DNA of 64,000 nt, taken from positions 36,133,322 through 36,197,321 of the forward strand of contig JACBWW010000004.1 in the NCBI GenBank assembly GCA_020086605.1, given 5' to 3'. The DNA is from Lanius collurio. Taxonomy: Eukaryota > Chordata > Aves > Passeriformes > Laniidae. Below are positions 62,851-64,000 of the stretch, in pieces (position 1 is the first letter of the stretch; each line of letters opens with the position of its first letter). The notes under the pieces are model-generated. The model ran no database searches, was not told the DNA's origin, and saw only the letters and a program-made list of their open reading frames with translations. Position numbers and translations under genes: made by a program.

Positions 62851-64000
62851 AGGAGGTTTGAGCTATATTTCTCTTCTCAACTTCTGCTTCTGGGGAGTAG
62901 GTGTCAACTGGCACTGGCTTAAGTGGGGCTGCACAGTCAAGGAATATTTAGGCTGTTTGTAAATGGTTTAAGATATTCCAAGACATAAAGAGGCAAGCTC
63001 ACAACAGAAATTAAGCAGTGGACAAGCTATTCAACTACCAGAATCAATAGTATTTTGGTAAAGATACCAGAAATTAGCGACCACCTGCTCTGTCAAGCTG
63101 TTACAAAGCATGTGCAGGAAGGACAGGAAGGCTCCTGACCTCCCAATACAGACTGCTTTGGGCCATGTCTATTTCTGAGACAAGTTTTACCTACAAAACC
63201 AGACATAGTGCTAGGTAGAAAAAATAATTAATTTTAAAAGCTTCATGCAAATTAAGGCAATAACTCTGTTAGAAGGTGCTGCAAGACAGTCCAACATAGT
63301 GAAAGATACACCTTTGCTTCTTCTTACCCTGTTGGAAATTCAAACCAGTTTACCTGAACATAGTATGAGTATGCCATGCTCAGTGCAGTGAGAACCCTCA
63401 TGCAGGTAGACATCACACAGCTGAACTACTGCAGATTCACATGAGTTTCCATTGTATTTGTTCAACCAGGTATACCCTACAGCACTGCTGCAGCAATGAT
63501 TTAAAGTGACCATCTTAAAAACAAACAGTAATTTAAGTAAGTCTTCATTAAATATTAAAACAGTATAAATGCTTTGGAAATCATGATAACAGGTTCAGAC
63601 CAGCATGGCTTGAATAGAAGTGATACAATACATAGCCATAATATATGTGAAGTACATCTGTGACTAAGTTGCCATGAGGAATGAGATGGCAAATGTGACA
63701 GAAAATAGTAATTTCAGTTATTCAGGATTTCAAGCACCTTTGCCAAAGTTCAGTGTATTTTTCAGGAGTTCCCTGAAAGGCTCGGTTGGTGAAACAGAGT
63801 AGTAACGTGAATCAAAACACACAGCATGAAAAGCGTAAGACCACAAATTAATCACGAATTCTCAGGACAGCAAAAGGTTAACAGTGGAAGCTAGAAGTTT
63901 TTTGTATCAAGACACATAGTGATTGTGATATTTATTCATGAGCTCAATTGGAGATTAGCAGTGAAATGAGTATTTATGCAGTTTTTAAGATATTACCAGA

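Larger units (their letters stand above)
62029..64000 (-). other. HSD17B12: HSD17B12 intron, continues past window edge
   Basis: No further coding exon matching the preceding part of HSD17B12 was found up to the right edge. The block holds an (ATAC)n microsatellite and the probable LTR at 62590-62850. Confidence 0.75.

Overview
This is a window of vertebrate nuclear DNA with spliced genes, CpG islands, AT-rich intergenic DNA and no bacterial-style gene packing. Several CR1 LINE tails, and a long terminal repeat (LTR) resembling ones I associate with songbird genomes, point to a bird, most likely a passerine. That assignment comes from recognition, not from a database search.

Three genes can be supported, all on the minus strand. 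From right to left, in the direction of transcription, they are the 3' part of HSD17B12 (four coding exons, 62028 to 51091), a complete nine-exon ALKBH3 (48021 to 30962, 284 codons) and a single-exon C11orf96 homologue (18109 to 17747, 120 codons). The order and relative orientation match human 11p11.2, so this is a conserved syntenic block. HSD17B12 is a very-long-chain 3-ketoacyl-CoA reductase and ALKBH3 is an Fe(II)/2-oxoglutarate nucleic-acid demethylase. C11orf96 has no established biochemical role that I can state. The three do not form a pathway; they are neighbours by ancestry.

Layout: 1-17.4 kb is intergenic, with CR1 fragments, one solo LTR and a degenerate tandem repeat. 17.4-18.2 kb is C11orf96 in a CpG island, cut off upstream by a 376-base assembly gap. 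18.6-30.4 kb is intergenic, with a 182-bp-period tandem duplication and two clean solo LTRs (target duplications AGTGGT and TGGAT). 30.4-48.1 kb is ALKBH3, with a CpG-island promoter at about 47.6-48.3 kb. About 1.4 kb, holding a CR1 copy, separates it from the HSD17B12 3' end. 49.5-64 kb is the HSD17B12 3' UTR, last exons and introns, which carry one LTR clearly related to the 22 kb element and one probable LTR.

Exon boundaries were set by reading GT/AG splice sites and checking that every junction keeps frame. I found no sign of an undescribed biological system. The unusual points are assembly artefacts (a perfect 57-bp duplication around a single N, and the gap beside C11orf96), a 20-bp exact tandem duplication in the C11orf96 3' UTR, and the solo LTRs with readable target-site duplications.
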